Shown in pieces: positions 24,920 to 33,841 of a stretch of 64,000 nt of DNA. This DNA is from Mangrovimicrobium sp033283385. GTDB lineage: Bacteria; Pseudomonadota; Gammaproteobacteria; Pseudomonadales; Halieaceae. The DNA is taken from contig JAWMQQ010000001.1 in assembly GCA_033283385.1 (NCBI GenBank), forward strand, positions 682,001 through 746,000, given 5' to 3'. A program made the translations under genes and the position numbers. The notes beneath the pieces were generated by a model, which was not told the origin of the DNA, made no database searches, and worked only from the letters and a program-made list of their open reading frames with translations. The stretch's first letter is position 1. The number at the start of each line of letters is the position of its first letter.

Positions 24920-25752
24920 GCGAGGTACTGGGCACCGGCGGGGTGCGCAAGATGAAAACAGAGCTCGCCGAGCAGGTGCGCTACCGGCTGCCGCTGGGCG
25001 AGTCCGAGGTGCCGATGAACGAGCTGCTGGAACAGCACCTGCAGCTGCGCTTCGACGGGGTGATCCACTGCGTCGCCTGTGGCCGCAAGACCAGCAAGAG
25101 CTTCAACCAGGGCTACTGCTTCCCCTGTTTCAAGTCCCTGGCCCAGTGCGACAGCTGTATCGTTTCGCCGGAAAAGTGCCACTACCACCTGGGCACCTGC
25201 CGCGAACCGGAGTGGGGCGAGGCGAACTGCATGATCGAGCACTTCGTCTACCTGGCCAATACCTCCGGGCTGAAGGTGGGGATCACCCGCCACAGCCAGG
25301 TGCCGACGCGCTGGATGGACCAGGGCGCCACCCAGGCACAGCCCATATTCCGCGTCGATTCGCGGCTGCACTCGGGGGTGGTGGAGCACCTGTTCAAGGA
25401 CCACGTGGCGGACAAGACCAGCTGGCAGGCCATGCTCAAGGGCGATGCCGACCCGCTGGACCTGGAGGCCGAGCGCAGCCGGCTGATGCAGGCCTGCGCA
25501 GGCGGCGTGGAGCAGCTGCGCGAACAGTACGGCCTGCAGGCGATCACCGAGCTCGCCGGCGCGGAGGAAACCCGCATCAGCTACCCGATGCTGGAGTACC
25601 CCGCCAAGGTCAAGTCATTCAACCTGGATAAAACACCGCAAATCGAGGGCACGCTGCTCGGCATCAAGGGCCAGTACCTCGTCTTCGATACCGGTGTTAT
25701 CAACATGCGCAAGTACGGCGGCTACGAGCTGTCGCTCGAGCGCGTCAACTGA
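24916..25752 (+). CDS. DUF2797 family protein with cysteine-rich centre
   Basis: 278 residues. Family features are the IHCVACGRKTSKSFNQGYCFPCFKSLAQCDSCIVSPEKCHYH cysteine/histidine cluster (about residues 55-100), which looks like a zinc site, and the CREPEWGEANC and LKVGITRH segments; the latter resembles a GIY-YIG-like nuclease core seen in some relatives. Role unknown. The GTG at 24916 overlaps the YeaC gene stop (GTGA), so they form one transcript, with pepN starting nine bases after. Confidence 0.82.
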   Translation: MSEVLGTGGVRKMKTELAEQVRYRLPLGESEVPMNELLEQHLQLRFDGVIHCVACGRKTSKSFNQGYCFPCFKSLAQCDSCIVSPEKCHYHLGTCREPEWGEANCMIEHFVYLANTSGLKVGITRHSQVPTRWMDQGATQAQPIFRVDSRLHSGVVEHLFKDHVADKTSWQAMLKGDADPLDLEAERSRLMQACAGGVEQLREQYGLQAITELAGAEETRISYPMLEYPAKVKSFNLDKTPQIEGTLLGIKGQYLVFDTGVINMRKYGGYELSLERVN

Positions 25753-25760
25753 GGCCTGTC

Positions 25761-28415
25761 ATGCGAGAGTCGAATCCCGGCGCCATCTATCTCAAGGATT
25801 ACACCGCCCCCGCATTCCTGATCAACCGCACCGAGCTGCACTTCGAGCTGGACGAAGACGAGACCATCGTCCACGCCAGGCTCTCCATGCTGCGCTCCTG
25901 CGAACATCCCGGCGAACTGCCGCTGGAGCTGGTGGGCGAGGAACTGGAACTGCTGGAAGTGGGCATCGACCGCGACGTGCTGGAACCCCACCAGTACCAG
26001 GCCGATGCGGAAAGCCTGCGCATCGACAAGGTGCCCGACCAGTTCGTGCTGTGCCTGAAGACGCGCCTGCGGCCGCAGGACAACACCGCGCTGGTGGGGC
26101 TGTACAAGTCGCACACCATGTTCTGCACCCAGTGCGAGGCGGAAGGTTTCCGCAGGATCACCTACTACCTGGATCGCCCGGACGTCATGTCGGTGTTCAC
26201 CGTGACCATCTCCGCGGACCCGCAGCGCTACCCGGTACTGCTCTCCAACGGCAACCTGCAGGAAGACCGGATGCTGGAGGACGGTCGGCGCCAGGTGCTG
26301 TGGCACGATCCCTTCCCCAAGCCCAGCTACCTGTTCGCGCTGGTGGCCGGCGACCTGCAGTACGTGGAGGACAGCTTTACCACGCGCAGCGGGCGCGAGG
26401 TGTGCCTGCGCCTGTACGTCGAGGAAAAGGACCTGCCCAAGTGCGGCCACGCCATGGACTCGCTGATCCGCTCGATGCGCTGGGACGAGGAAGTCTACGG
26501 CCGCATGTACGACCTCGACGTGTTCAATATCGTCGCCGTCGACGATTTCAACATGGGCGCGATGGAGAACAAGAGCCTCAATATCTTCAATACTTCCTGC
26601 GTGCTCTGCGCCCCGGATATCACCACCGACGCCGGCTACCAGCGGGTGGAAGGCATCGTCGCCCACGAGTACTTCCACAACTGGAGCGGCAACCGGGTGA
26701 CCTGCCGCGACTGGTTCCAGCTCAGCTTGAAAGAGGGCTTTACCGTTTTCCGCGACCAGGAATTCTCCGCGGACATGGGCTCGCGCACACTGAAGCGGGT
26801 GGAGGACGTCACCCTGCTGCGCAGCGAGCAGTTCGCCGAGGACGCCGGCCCCATGGCGCACCCGGTACGCCCCGAGGCCTACATCGAGATCAACAACTTC
26901 TACACCCGCACGGTGTACGAGAAGGGCGCCGAAGTGGTGCGCATGATCCACACGCTGCTGGGCCCGGAGTATTTCCGCGCGGGCTCGGACCTGTATTTCC
27001 GCCGCCACGACGGCCAGGCGGTGACCTGCGAGGATTTCGTGCGCGCGATGGAGGAGGCCAGCGAATGCGACCTCACGCAGTTCCGCCGCTGGTACTCCCA
27101 GGCGGGTACGCCCGTGCTTTCGGTGCGCGACAGCTATGACGAGGACGCGCAGACCTACACGCTGAACTTCAGCCAGAGCTGCCCGCCGACGCCGGGGCAG
27201 CCGGAAAAGCAACCCTTCGTGATACCCGTGGCAATGGGCCTGCTGGGCGATGCAGGCAACCTGCGGCTGCAGCTGGCGGGGGAGGAGCCGGACCCCGAGA
27301 CCGAAGACAACACCCACCTCGTGCTGGTGGTCGACAAGGCCGAGCAGAGCTTCGTTTTCGAGGGCGTGCCCGAGCGTCCCGTGCCCTCGCTGCTGCGCGG
27401 TTACTCGGCGCCGGTAAAGCTGGATTACGCCTACAGCCGCGAGGACCTGTGCCAGCTGATGAGTCGCGACGACGACGGCTTCGTGCGCTGGGACAGCGCG
27501 CAGGCGCTGGCGATACAGGCGATCAACGAGGTCCAGCAGCAACTCGCCGAGGGCCGTGCTCCCCTGGTCGACCCGCTGCTGGTACAGGCCTGTTCGCAGC
27601 TGCTCGCAGACGGCTCGCTGGAACCGGCGATGGTCGCCGGGATGCTCACCCTGCCGGGCGAGAAATACCTCGCCGACCTCTGCGCGGAAGGGCAGGCGGA
27701 TGTCGAGCGCATCCACACCGCCCGCACCGCGGTGAAAACGGCAATCGGTGTCGGCTGCCGCCTCGACTTCCTGCGCCGCCACGGCGAGCTTGCACAGGAT
27801 ACGCCCTATACACCCGAGGGCGACGAAATCGGCAGGCGCGCCCTGCGCAATGTGTGCCTGGATTACCTGGCCTGCGCCGACAGCGCATACCTGGAAAACG
27901 CCCGCCAGCAGTTCGACGCGGCCGACAACCTCACCGACCGGCTCGCCGCGCTGCGGGTACTGGCGTACTACGGCAGCGAGTCGGACTGGTCCGCGCCGCT
28001 GCAGCGCTTCTACGACGACTGGAAGCACGAGACCCTGGCGCTCAACTTCTGGTTCAGCCTGCAGGCATCCATGCCAGGTGCGGAGGCGGTCGACCGGGTC
28101 AGGCAACTGATGCAGCACCCGGACTTCGACCTGCGCAACCCGAACAAGGTGCGCGCCTTGATCGGTGGTTTTGCCGGCCAGAACGCGGTGCAGTTCCACC
28201 GCGCGGACGGCGCCGGCTATGCGCTGCTCGGCGCGGTGGTGGAAGAGCTCAATGCCATCAATCCGCAGATCGCCGCGGGCCTGGTGGGCCCGCTCTCCCG
28301 CTGGAAGCGTTACGCCGGCCGCGCCGACCTCATGCGCGCGGAGCTGGAGCGGCTGGCCGGCTTGCCGGACCTGTCGCCGGACGTCTACGAGCTGGTGAGC
28401 AAGTCACTGCATTGA
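25761..28415 (+). CDS. pepN: aminopeptidase N (M1 family)
   Basis: 884 residues, the normal length of the E. coli enzyme. The exopeptidase motif GAMENK is near residue 270 and the zinc-binding HEYFHNW (HExxH) near 302, followed by the second zinc glutamate in LKEGFTVFRDQEF. C-terminal helical domain is present. Cleaves N-terminal residues from peptides in the cytoplasm. Starts nine bases after the DUF2797 gene, so all three genes (YeaC, DUF2797, pepN) may form an operon. Overlaps the end of the convergent LysR gene by 12 bases. Confidence 0.97.
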   Translation: MRESNPGAIYLKDYTAPAFLINRTELHFELDEDETIVHARLSMLRSCEHPGELPLELVGEELELLEVGIDRDVLEPHQYQADAESLRIDKVPDQFVLCLKTRLRPQDNTALVGLYKSHTMFCTQCEAEGFRRITYYLDRPDVMSVFTVTISADPQRYPVLLSNGNLQEDRMLEDGRRQVLWHDPFPKPSYLFALVAGDLQYVEDSFTTRSGREVCLRLYVEEKDLPKCGHAMDSLIRSMRWDEEVYGRMYDLDVFNIVAVDDFNMGAMENKSLNIFNTSCVLCAPDITTDAGYQRVEGIVAHEYFHNWSGNRVTCRDWFQLSLKEGFTVFRDQEFSADMGSRTLKRVEDVTLLRSEQFAEDAGPMAHPVRPEAYIEINNFYTRTVYEKGAEVVRMIHTLLGPEYFRAGSDLYFRRHDGQAVTCEDFVRAMEEASECDLTQFRRWYSQAGTPVLSVRDSYDEDAQTYTLNFSQSCPPTPGQPEKQPFVIPVAMGLLGDAGNLRLQLAGEEPDPETEDNTHLVLVVDKAEQSFVFEGVPERPVPSLLRGYSAPVKLDYAYSREDLCQLMSRDDDGFVRWDSAQALAIQAINEVQQQLAEGRAPLVDPLLVQACSQLLADGSLEPAMVAGMLTLPGEKYLADLCAEGQADVERIHTARTAVKTAIGVGCRLDFLRRHGELAQDTPYTPEGDEIGRRALRNVCLDYLACADSAYLENARQQFDAADNLTDRLAALRVLAYYGSESDWSAPLQRFYDDWKHETLALNFWFSLQASMPGAEAVDRVRQLMQHPDFDLRNPNKVRALIGGFAGQNAVQFHRADGAGYALLGAVVEELNAINPQIAAGLVGPLSRWKRYAGRADLMRAELERLAGLPDLSPDVYELVSKSLH

Positions 28416-29309
28416 TTCTACGGGGCCCGCCCGCAGCAGGCGCTGGAATACGTTCTTCAGGGCCAGCGCTGCGGGCGAGAGGGTGCGCTGGCTGAGGCTG
28501 TAGAACATCAGGCGGTAGCTGTCCATGCGGATGCCGAACTGTTTCAGTGGAATCTCCACCAGCTGCCCCAGGCGGATTTCCTCGGCGGCTGCCAGCGGCG
28601 AAGCGACCCAGATCGCCTGGCTTTGGGCGGCGATGCGCGCCGCGGCGCCGTAATCCTCGATCAGGTGCTGGGGCCCCGCCAGCGCCGGAATGGCCGCAAA
28701 GCGCTCGCCCATGGGCCCGCCGAGCTGGTGTGTGACCAGTACCGGGTAGGATCGCCCGGCGTCTCCCGCCCGATTCGCCAGGGGGTGGCTCGGGCGCACG
28801 ATCAGCGACAGCGTGCTGCGGCCCAGGGACATCCCGCGCAATGCCGCACTTTGCGGTACCTGCCCGTCGGCGCTGACGAAAAACTCGATTTCCCCGGACT
28901 GCAGTATCGGCAGCAGGGCATCGGTGCGCCGCACTATCACCGAGGTGGCGAGCTCCGGGTGGTCGTCCAGCAGCCGGGGCAGGGCGCTGGCGAGCAGCGC
29001 CTTGGCGGGCATGGGCGCCATGCCGAAGGCGACTGCCCCGCTGCTGGCGCTGCTGTCCAGCAGCAGCGAGTTCTCCAGCGCGGCCGCGTCCCGCAACACC
29101 TGCTCTGCGCGCTCGACAAAGCGCCGGCCGATGGCGGTGGGTTGCACGCCACCGCGGTCGCGATCGAACAGGCGCGTATTCATGCGCTTTTCAAAACTCT
29201 GGATGCTGCGCGACAGCGCCGACTGGGTCAGTCCCAGTTCTTCGGCGGCGCGGGTGTAATTCAGGGTTCGCGCGAGCACCACCACATGCCGCAGGCTGCG
29301 CAGGTCCAT
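28404..29309 (-). CDS. LysR-type transcriptional regulator
   Basis: 301 residues from the ATG at 29309 (a second in-frame ATG lies at 29324). N-terminal winged helix-turn-helix with the typical LARTLNYTRAAEELGLTQSALSRSIQSFEKRMNTRLFDRD, followed by a substrate-binding domain. It diverges from the sterol-desaturase-like gene, so it likely controls that gene and itself. A dyad at 29333-29349 is a candidate operator. Inducer unknown. Confidence 0.93.
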   Translation of the reverse strand: MDLRSLRHVVVLARTLNYTRAAEELGLTQSALSRSIQSFEKRMNTRLFDRDRGGVQPTAIGRRFVERAEQVLRDAAALENSLLLDSSASSGAVAFGMAPMPAKALLASALPRLLDDHPELATSVIVRRTDALLPILQSGEIEFFVSADGQVPQSAALRGMSLGRSTLSLIVRPSHPLANRAGDAGRSYPVLVTHQLGGPMGERFAAIPALAGPQHLIEDYGAAARIAAQSQAIWVASPLAAAEEIRLGQLVEIPLKQFGIRMDSYRLMFYSLSQRTLSPAALALKNVFQRLLRAGPVESMQ

Positions 29310-29332
29310 ATTCACAGCACTCATGAAAATAA

Positions 29333-29349
29333 CCAATCATATGCATTGG
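29333..29349. promoter_or_regulatory. dyad between the LysR and hydroxylase genes, possible LysR site
   Basis: CCAAT (29333-29337) and ATTGG (29345-29349) with seven bases between, in the short gap of the divergent pair. LysR sites are T-N11-A dyads and often lie exactly in such gaps. Binding is inferred. Confidence 0.35.
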
Positions 29350-29407
29350 ATGTCTTTGTCTATTGAAGCGCACAATGCGCCGGTATACCAATAACGGAGC
29401 CGGATCG

Positions 29408-30217
29408 ATGATGAATCCCCTGCTGTGGGTGATGGTGGTGGTGTTGGCAATGCTGCTGGTCGAGGTGCTCGCCGGGCGCCACCGGCATGTGTATAACCGC
29501 CGCGAGCTGGCGATTACCGGCCTGTGCACGCTGTTGGGCGTAAGTGTACGTCCGGCGCTTGCGGGACTTGTCGCCGCCCTGATCGCGCTGGTGTTGCCCG
29601 GCGGTCGCGGCGCCCTGGCGGACATGCCCTTCTGGCCGTCACTGCTGGTGATCATCCTGCTGGCCGAGTTCGTCAATTACTGGGTGCATCGCTGGGCGCA
29701 TGACGCCGAGCGCTACCCGGCCTTCGCCTGGCTGTGGCGCTTTCACCGCACCCACCACACCGCGCGCTACATGAACGTGAGCCTGCACTTTCGCGTGCAC
29801 TTTGCCTGGGCGCTGGCCTCCGGGCTGACCTGGGTGATGTCGCTGGCGATTTACCTCGGCCAGGGGGCCGCGGCGGCGGTCGCCATCGTCATCTTCGGGA
29901 TTTACGGTGTCGTCACCCACAGCGCGTTCCGCTTCGACGACGGGCTGCGCTGGCACCCGACCCTCGGCAGGCTGCTGCGCGCGCTGGAGCATGTACTGGT
30001 CTCGCCGGGGGTGCACCACAGTCACCACGGCTTTGGCCGGGACGGGGGCAATTTTCGCAATTTCGGGATCTTTCTCTCGGTCTACGACTGGCTCTTCGGC
30101 ACCCTGCATATTCCCCAGGGACCGCCCGCGCAGTACGGCATTCCGCGGCGCGATGTCCACTGGGCGGAGGAGGTGTTCTACCCGCTCTATCGCGAGCGGG
30201 CGACGCGGGGAGCCTGA
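29408..30217 (+). CDS. sterol desaturase/fatty acid hydroxylase family membrane protein
   Basis: 269 residues. Histidine motifs of the di-iron family: HRWAHD, HRTHHTARYMN, HSAF, and HHSHHGFGRDGGNF, with several membrane helices (LLWVMVVVLAMLLVEVLAG, LVAALIALVLPGG, LLVIILLAEFVNYWVH, WVMSLAIYLGQGA). It would hydroxylate or desaturate a lipid using O2 and an electron donor; substrate unknown. The ATG at 29408 is preferred over 29411 for the GGAG at 29396-29399. Divergent from a LysR gene that may control it. Confidence 0.88.
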   Translation: MMNPLLWVMVVVLAMLLVEVLAGRHRHVYNRRELAITGLCTLLGVSVRPALAGLVAALIALVLPGGRGALADMPFWPSLLVIILLAEFVNYWVHRWAHDAERYPAFAWLWRFHRTHHTARYMNVSLHFRVHFAWALASGLTWVMSLAIYLGQGAAAAVAIVIFGIYGVVTHSAFRFDDGLRWHPTLGRLLRALEHVLVSPGVHHSHHGFGRDGGNFRNFGIFLSVYDWLFGTLHIPQGPPAQYGIPRRDVHWAEEVFYPLYRERATRGA

Positions 30218-30231
30218 GCCCGGCCCGGGGG

Positions 30232-31938
30232 TCAGCTGCCGGGATAGAGGGTGAAGCCGCTGTCGTCGTCACTGCCGGCGCGCGAGCCGGGCTTGTCCTT
30301 GTGCAGGCGCTCCGCCGCTGCCCTGAGCGCAGCGCCGTCCCAGCTGCCGCCCCGCCCGCTGTAGAGCGCCGTTTCCAGTTCATCCAGCGCCGCCGCGAGG
30401 TCTGTATCCCCGAACCACTCGCCCGCCTGGGCCAGCGAGGTAATACCGGTTTCCCCCGCGCGCTCGTCCGCCCAGGCGATGATCGCCTCCCGGGCCTGGG
30501 GCGCCGCACCGGAGGTGCAGGCGGCGATCAGGTTGCGGTACGCGGAGCGCGGCTTCGAATCCTTGCCCTGCCTGCCGGCCGCGGGTTTCTCCCGGCGCGG
30601 GCGCCGCAGCAGCAATACCAGCGTGACCAGCCAGCCCAGCGCGCAGAAGGCGGCGATACCTTGCCACAGCAGGTTTGAGTTAGCGGCAAGCGGCGCCGCG
30701 GGAGCGCTGGCGGCCGGCGCAGCTGACGCCTGTCCCGGCGCGGTCTGTGCCGGGGCAGCGGTTGCGCCGCCGCTGCCGGCTGCGGCGGGGACGACATGGA
30801 TGGTGCGCGGCGGCAGTTTTGCCATGCGCCGGGTGTTGTTCTCGCTGTCCCACCAGGGGATTTGGATGGCCGGCAATACCAGCGTGCCGGGCCTGGTCGG
30901 CACGATGGCGACGCCGTCCCTGCGCACGCCGGTGAGGCCGGTGCTGACCTCGTTGTCCTTGATTTCAGGCTGGTCCGGGTAGAACTTCACGCCGTCCTGC
31001 GGCTTGTACAGCACCGGGGGCAGTTGTGCGCCCTGCAGGCCCTCCCCGCGGATGGTGACGGTGCGGGTCACCGACTCGCCCACCGTGAGCTGGTCCGGGT
31101 CCGAGGACCACTCCTCCTCGATGTCCAGGTTGCGCGCAGGCAGCCAGTCGCCCCCTTTGAACGCCGCGGGTTTGGGCAGCACCTCGACCGTCAGCGGTCC
31201 CGCGCTGCGGTGCACCAGGCGGCCGCGCGGCGACGGGTCGAACAGGCTGCGGGCGCCCATGCCCTCGCGCGCGGAAAACTCCTGCTCGGGAATCTGCAGC
31301 GTGCCGCTGTGCTCGGGGAAGATGGCGTAGCGCACTTCCTGTACCAGCCACAGGCGGCCCTTGATGCGGCGCTGGAAGGATTTCTGCTGCAGCGGTACCA
31401 CGAAGGCGTCGGGAATCTGCAACTGGCTGATCGCCGGCTGGTCGAGGTTGATCGACTGCTCCACCCGCAGGGTGAGCAGGACCTGTCCCTGCACATAGAC
31501 CTGCTTGCGATCGACCGCGGCGCTGAACAGGACCGTCTCCGACCCCGGGTCTGCCTGCGGTGCCTTGCTTACCTGGATGCTGATGGGCCGGGTGGTGCTC
31601 GACCCGACGCGGAACGCGGGGATGGCGAGGGTGCCGAGGTGCCGCGGCGAGATCTCCATCGTCAGCTCGCGCTTGTGCGATTGCACGCCGTTGATAATGG
31701 TCATGCTGCTGCGCATGTTGCGCGAGAGCACCTCGAAATCCGCGGACAATTTCCCGGTGTCCACGCTTTGCAGGTCCTCGTCGTCCTCGGTGGCGGACAG
31801 CGTGAGCATCAGGGTGTCGCCCAGGGCGACATCGGTGCGGTCCACCGTGGCGGTGACCGTCGCCCGCGCCCCGGCGCCGGCGAGCAGCAATACCAGGGCG
31901 AGCACGTAAAGTAGCGGTTTACCAGTCGGTATCGTCAT
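30232..31938 (-). CDS. BatD-family protein (Bat aerotolerance/oxygen tolerance operon)
   Basis: 568 residues. An N-terminal signal peptide (PLLYVLALVLLLAGAGARATV) then Ig-like beta-sandwich repeats of the BatD type (VDRTDVALGDTLMLTLSATE, KQVYVQGQVLLTLRVEQS), an Ala/Pro-rich linker, one membrane helix (LLWQGIAAFCALGWLVTLVLLL) and a cytoplasmic C-terminal domain of about 110 residues. Last of a six-gene operon; its start overlaps the VWA-TPR gene by 20 bases. Thought to act with VWA proteins at the membrane; a specific biochemical activity is not known. Confidence 0.85.
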   Translation of the reverse strand: MTIPTGKPLLYVLALVLLLAGAGARATVTATVDRTDVALGDTLMLTLSATEDDEDLQSVDTGKLSADFEVLSRNMRSSMTIINGVQSHKRELTMEISPRHLGTLAIPAFRVGSSTTRPISIQVSKAPQADPGSETVLFSAAVDRKQVYVQGQVLLTLRVEQSINLDQPAISQLQIPDAFVVPLQQKSFQRRIKGRLWLVQEVRYAIFPEHSGTLQIPEQEFSAREGMGARSLFDPSPRGRLVHRSAGPLTVEVLPKPAAFKGGDWLPARNLDIEEEWSSDPDQLTVGESVTRTVTIRGEGLQGAQLPPVLYKPQDGVKFYPDQPEIKDNEVSTGLTGVRRDGVAIVPTRPGTLVLPAIQIPWWDSENNTRRMAKLPPRTIHVVPAAAGSGGATAAPAQTAPGQASAAPAASAPAAPLAANSNLLWQGIAAFCALGWLVTLVLLLRRPRREKPAAGRQGKDSKPRSAYRNLIAACTSGAAPQAREAIIAWADERAGETGITSLAQAGEWFGDTDLAAALDELETALYSGRGGSWDGAALRAAAERLHKDKPGSRAGSDDDSGFTLYPGS

Positions 31939-33841
31939 CGTCGCTGTTTCCCTGTTGCTGCCGCTGCTGGCTCTCGTAGCGGAATTTTTCGCGCAACAGC
32001 CCGGCGGGGTCGTCCGGCACACGGCGCAGCCACTGCTCCATGGCCTGGTTGCGCTCGCTCTGCTTGTCGCCAGCTTTATCAGCACTGGCCTGCTGGTCCC
32101 CGGGGGCGTTCTTGTCCTCGCCGGCCTGGCTTGTGGCGGCCTGCTTCTGCTCGTCGGCATCCTTGTCCTGCCCGGCCTGGCCCTGCGACTGCTGGTCCGA
32201 TTGCGGCTGCTGCCCGGGGCTGGACCGGTTTTGCCCGGACTGGTTCTGCTGCGGCTGCTGCTGTTGGTCCTGCCCGGGCTGTTGCTGGTTCCCGGCGTCT
32301 TGCTGCTGGTCCTGCTGCGACCGGCCCTGCCCGGACTGCTGTTGCTGGTCCTTGCCCTGCTGCTGTCCCTGCTGGTCCTTGTCCTGTTGACCCTGGCCCT
32401 GCTGGTTCTGGCCCTGCTTACCGGACTTGTCCTTGTCGTCCTTGTCCTGCTGCTGGTTCTGCTGCTGTTGTTTCTGTTGTTCCTGCTGCTTCAGCAGTTT
32501 TTCCACCAGCGCCAGGTTGTCTTTTGCATCGCTGGCGCCGGGCTTGCGCTGCAGCGATTGCTGGTAGGCGTCTGCCGCTGCCTTCAGGTCGCCCTGGCGC
32601 GCCAGGGCGTTGCCGCGGTTGTACCAGTCGTCTGCGCTGTCGCCGCCGGAGAACTGCTTTTCGGCGGCCTCGTAATCGCCGTCGCTGTAGGCCGCCGTGC
32701 CTTTCCAGATGCGGTCTTCGAAAAGTTTTGCCGCGGATTTGTAGTCCCTGGCCTGCAGCGCCTGCTGGCCCTGCTGGTCCCGGGTCAGCCAGAGGTCGTC
32801 CCAGGTGCCGGCACGCGCCGGTTGCGGCAGCGGCAGGAACAGCAGCGGCAGGAGGCAGGCGATCCAGCCGCGGCGGAACAGCAGCAGGGCGGCGGGGAGC
32901 AGGGCGAGCACCAGCAGGTAGCCCTGGTCTTCCCAGGTGTCCGCGGTACGCGACAGCTCCCGGGTATCCTCGCTGTGCGGCAGGGTGCTCTCTGCCAGCA
33001 GGTATTTCAGGTCACTGTCGTCCAGTTGCATGTGGCGGTAGCGGCCGCCGGCTTCGCTGGCGATTCTGGCCAGGGCGCCGTCGTCCAGCCTGGGCATGAC
33101 GATGGCGCCCTTGTCGTCCTTGAGGAAGCCGCCGTCGGGCAGGGGCACCGGAGCGCCGGTGGCGGTGCCGACGCCCATGATCGACAGAGTGGCGCCCGAG
33201 CCCCGTATTTCATCGATGACTTTATCGCTGTCGCTGGAGGTCATCCCGTCGGTGAGCAGCAGGATGCGGCCGTCGGGTACGCCGGCAGAGCGCAGCAGGC
33301 CCAGGGCAAGCTGCACGGCCTGGGCCGGGTTGGAGCCGGGCACCGGCATGATCTCCGGGTCCAGCGCCGGCAGCAGGTTGGCGATGGTCGGGGTGTCGTC
33401 GGTGAGCGGCGTTACCACGTGGGCGTCACCGGCGTAGGCCACCAGCGCGGTCTGTCCCTCGTGGCGCGAGGCCAGCAGGTCGCGCAGCTTCTGCCGCGCG
33501 CGGTCGATGCGCGAGGGAGTTAGGTCGCCGGCCATCATCGAGTAGCTGAGGTCGAGCACCAGCACCAGCGCGTCCTGCTTCTGTTGCAGCGGTTGGGGGA
33601 TCTTGCGCATGCTGGGCCCGGCAGCCGCCAGGCAGGCGACCGCCCAGAGCAGCAACAGCCAGGGGGCGAGATTGCGCCGTCGCCCGCCGCCCTCGCCGAC
33701 CAGCAGGTGTTGCAGCAGGCCCGGGTCGATGACGCTGTGCCACTGGCCGCTGCCGCGGGCGTTGCGCCACAGCAGCAGCCCAAGCAGTGCCGCGGGCAGC
33801 AGTGCCCACAGCCACTCGGGGCGCAGCAGGTGGAAAGTCAT
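31919..33841 (-). CDS. VWA-domain protein fused to TPR and glutamine-rich tail (BatB/BatC type)
   Basis: 640 residues. Membrane helices near residues 5-25 and 55-75, a von Willebrand A domain with MIDAS motif LVLDLSYSMMAGDLTPSRI, another hydrophobic pair near 305-345, then TPR-like repeats (YSDGDYEAAEKQFSGGDSADDWYNRGNALARQGDLKAAADAY). From about residue 450 to 570 the chain is dominated by Gln with Asp, Lys and Gly and ends in MEQWLRRVPDDPAGLLREKF, the usual C-terminal block. Overlaps BatA by ATGA. The Q-rich block is low complexity but lies in a family where such tails are common. Confidence 0.85.
   Translation of the reverse strand: MTFHLLRPEWLWALLPAALLGLLLWRNARGSGQWHSVIDPGLLQHLLVGEGGGRRRNLAPWLLLLWAVACLAAAGPSMRKIPQPLQQKQDALVLVLDLSYSMMAGDLTPSRIDRARQKLRDLLASRHEGQTALVAYAGDAHVVTPLTDDTPTIANLLPALDPEIMPVPGSNPAQAVQLALGLLRSAGVPDGRILLLTDGMTSSDSDKVIDEIRGSGATLSIMGVGTATGAPVPLPDGGFLKDDKGAIVMPRLDDGALARIASEAGGRYRHMQLDDSDLKYLLAESTLPHSEDTRELSRTADTWEDQGYLLVLALLPAALLLFRRGWIACLLPLLFLPLPQPARAGTWDDLWLTRDQQGQQALQARDYKSAAKLFEDRIWKGTAAYSDGDYEAAEKQFSGGDSADDWYNRGNALARQGDLKAAADAYQQSLQRKPGASDAKDNLALVEKLLKQQEQQKQQQQNQQQDKDDKDKSGKQGQNQQGQGQQDKDQQGQQQGKDQQQQSGQGRSQQDQQQDAGNQQQPGQDQQQQPQQNQSGQNRSSPGQQPQSDQQSQGQAGQDKDADEQKQAATSQAGEDKNAPGDQQASADKAGDKQSERNQAMEQWLRRVPDDPAGLLREKFRYESQQRQQQGNSDDDDTDW

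Noticed and set aside
25722..28199. Very long open frame (over 800 codons) antisense to pepN
   Set aside because: High GC leaves antisense frames open. Its composition has no family motif and pepN on the other strand is certain.
32150..32500. Repeat array or tandem repeat
   Set aside because: The CAG/CTG-rich stretch is the coding region for a glutamine-rich tail and continues in frame; periodicity is irregular.
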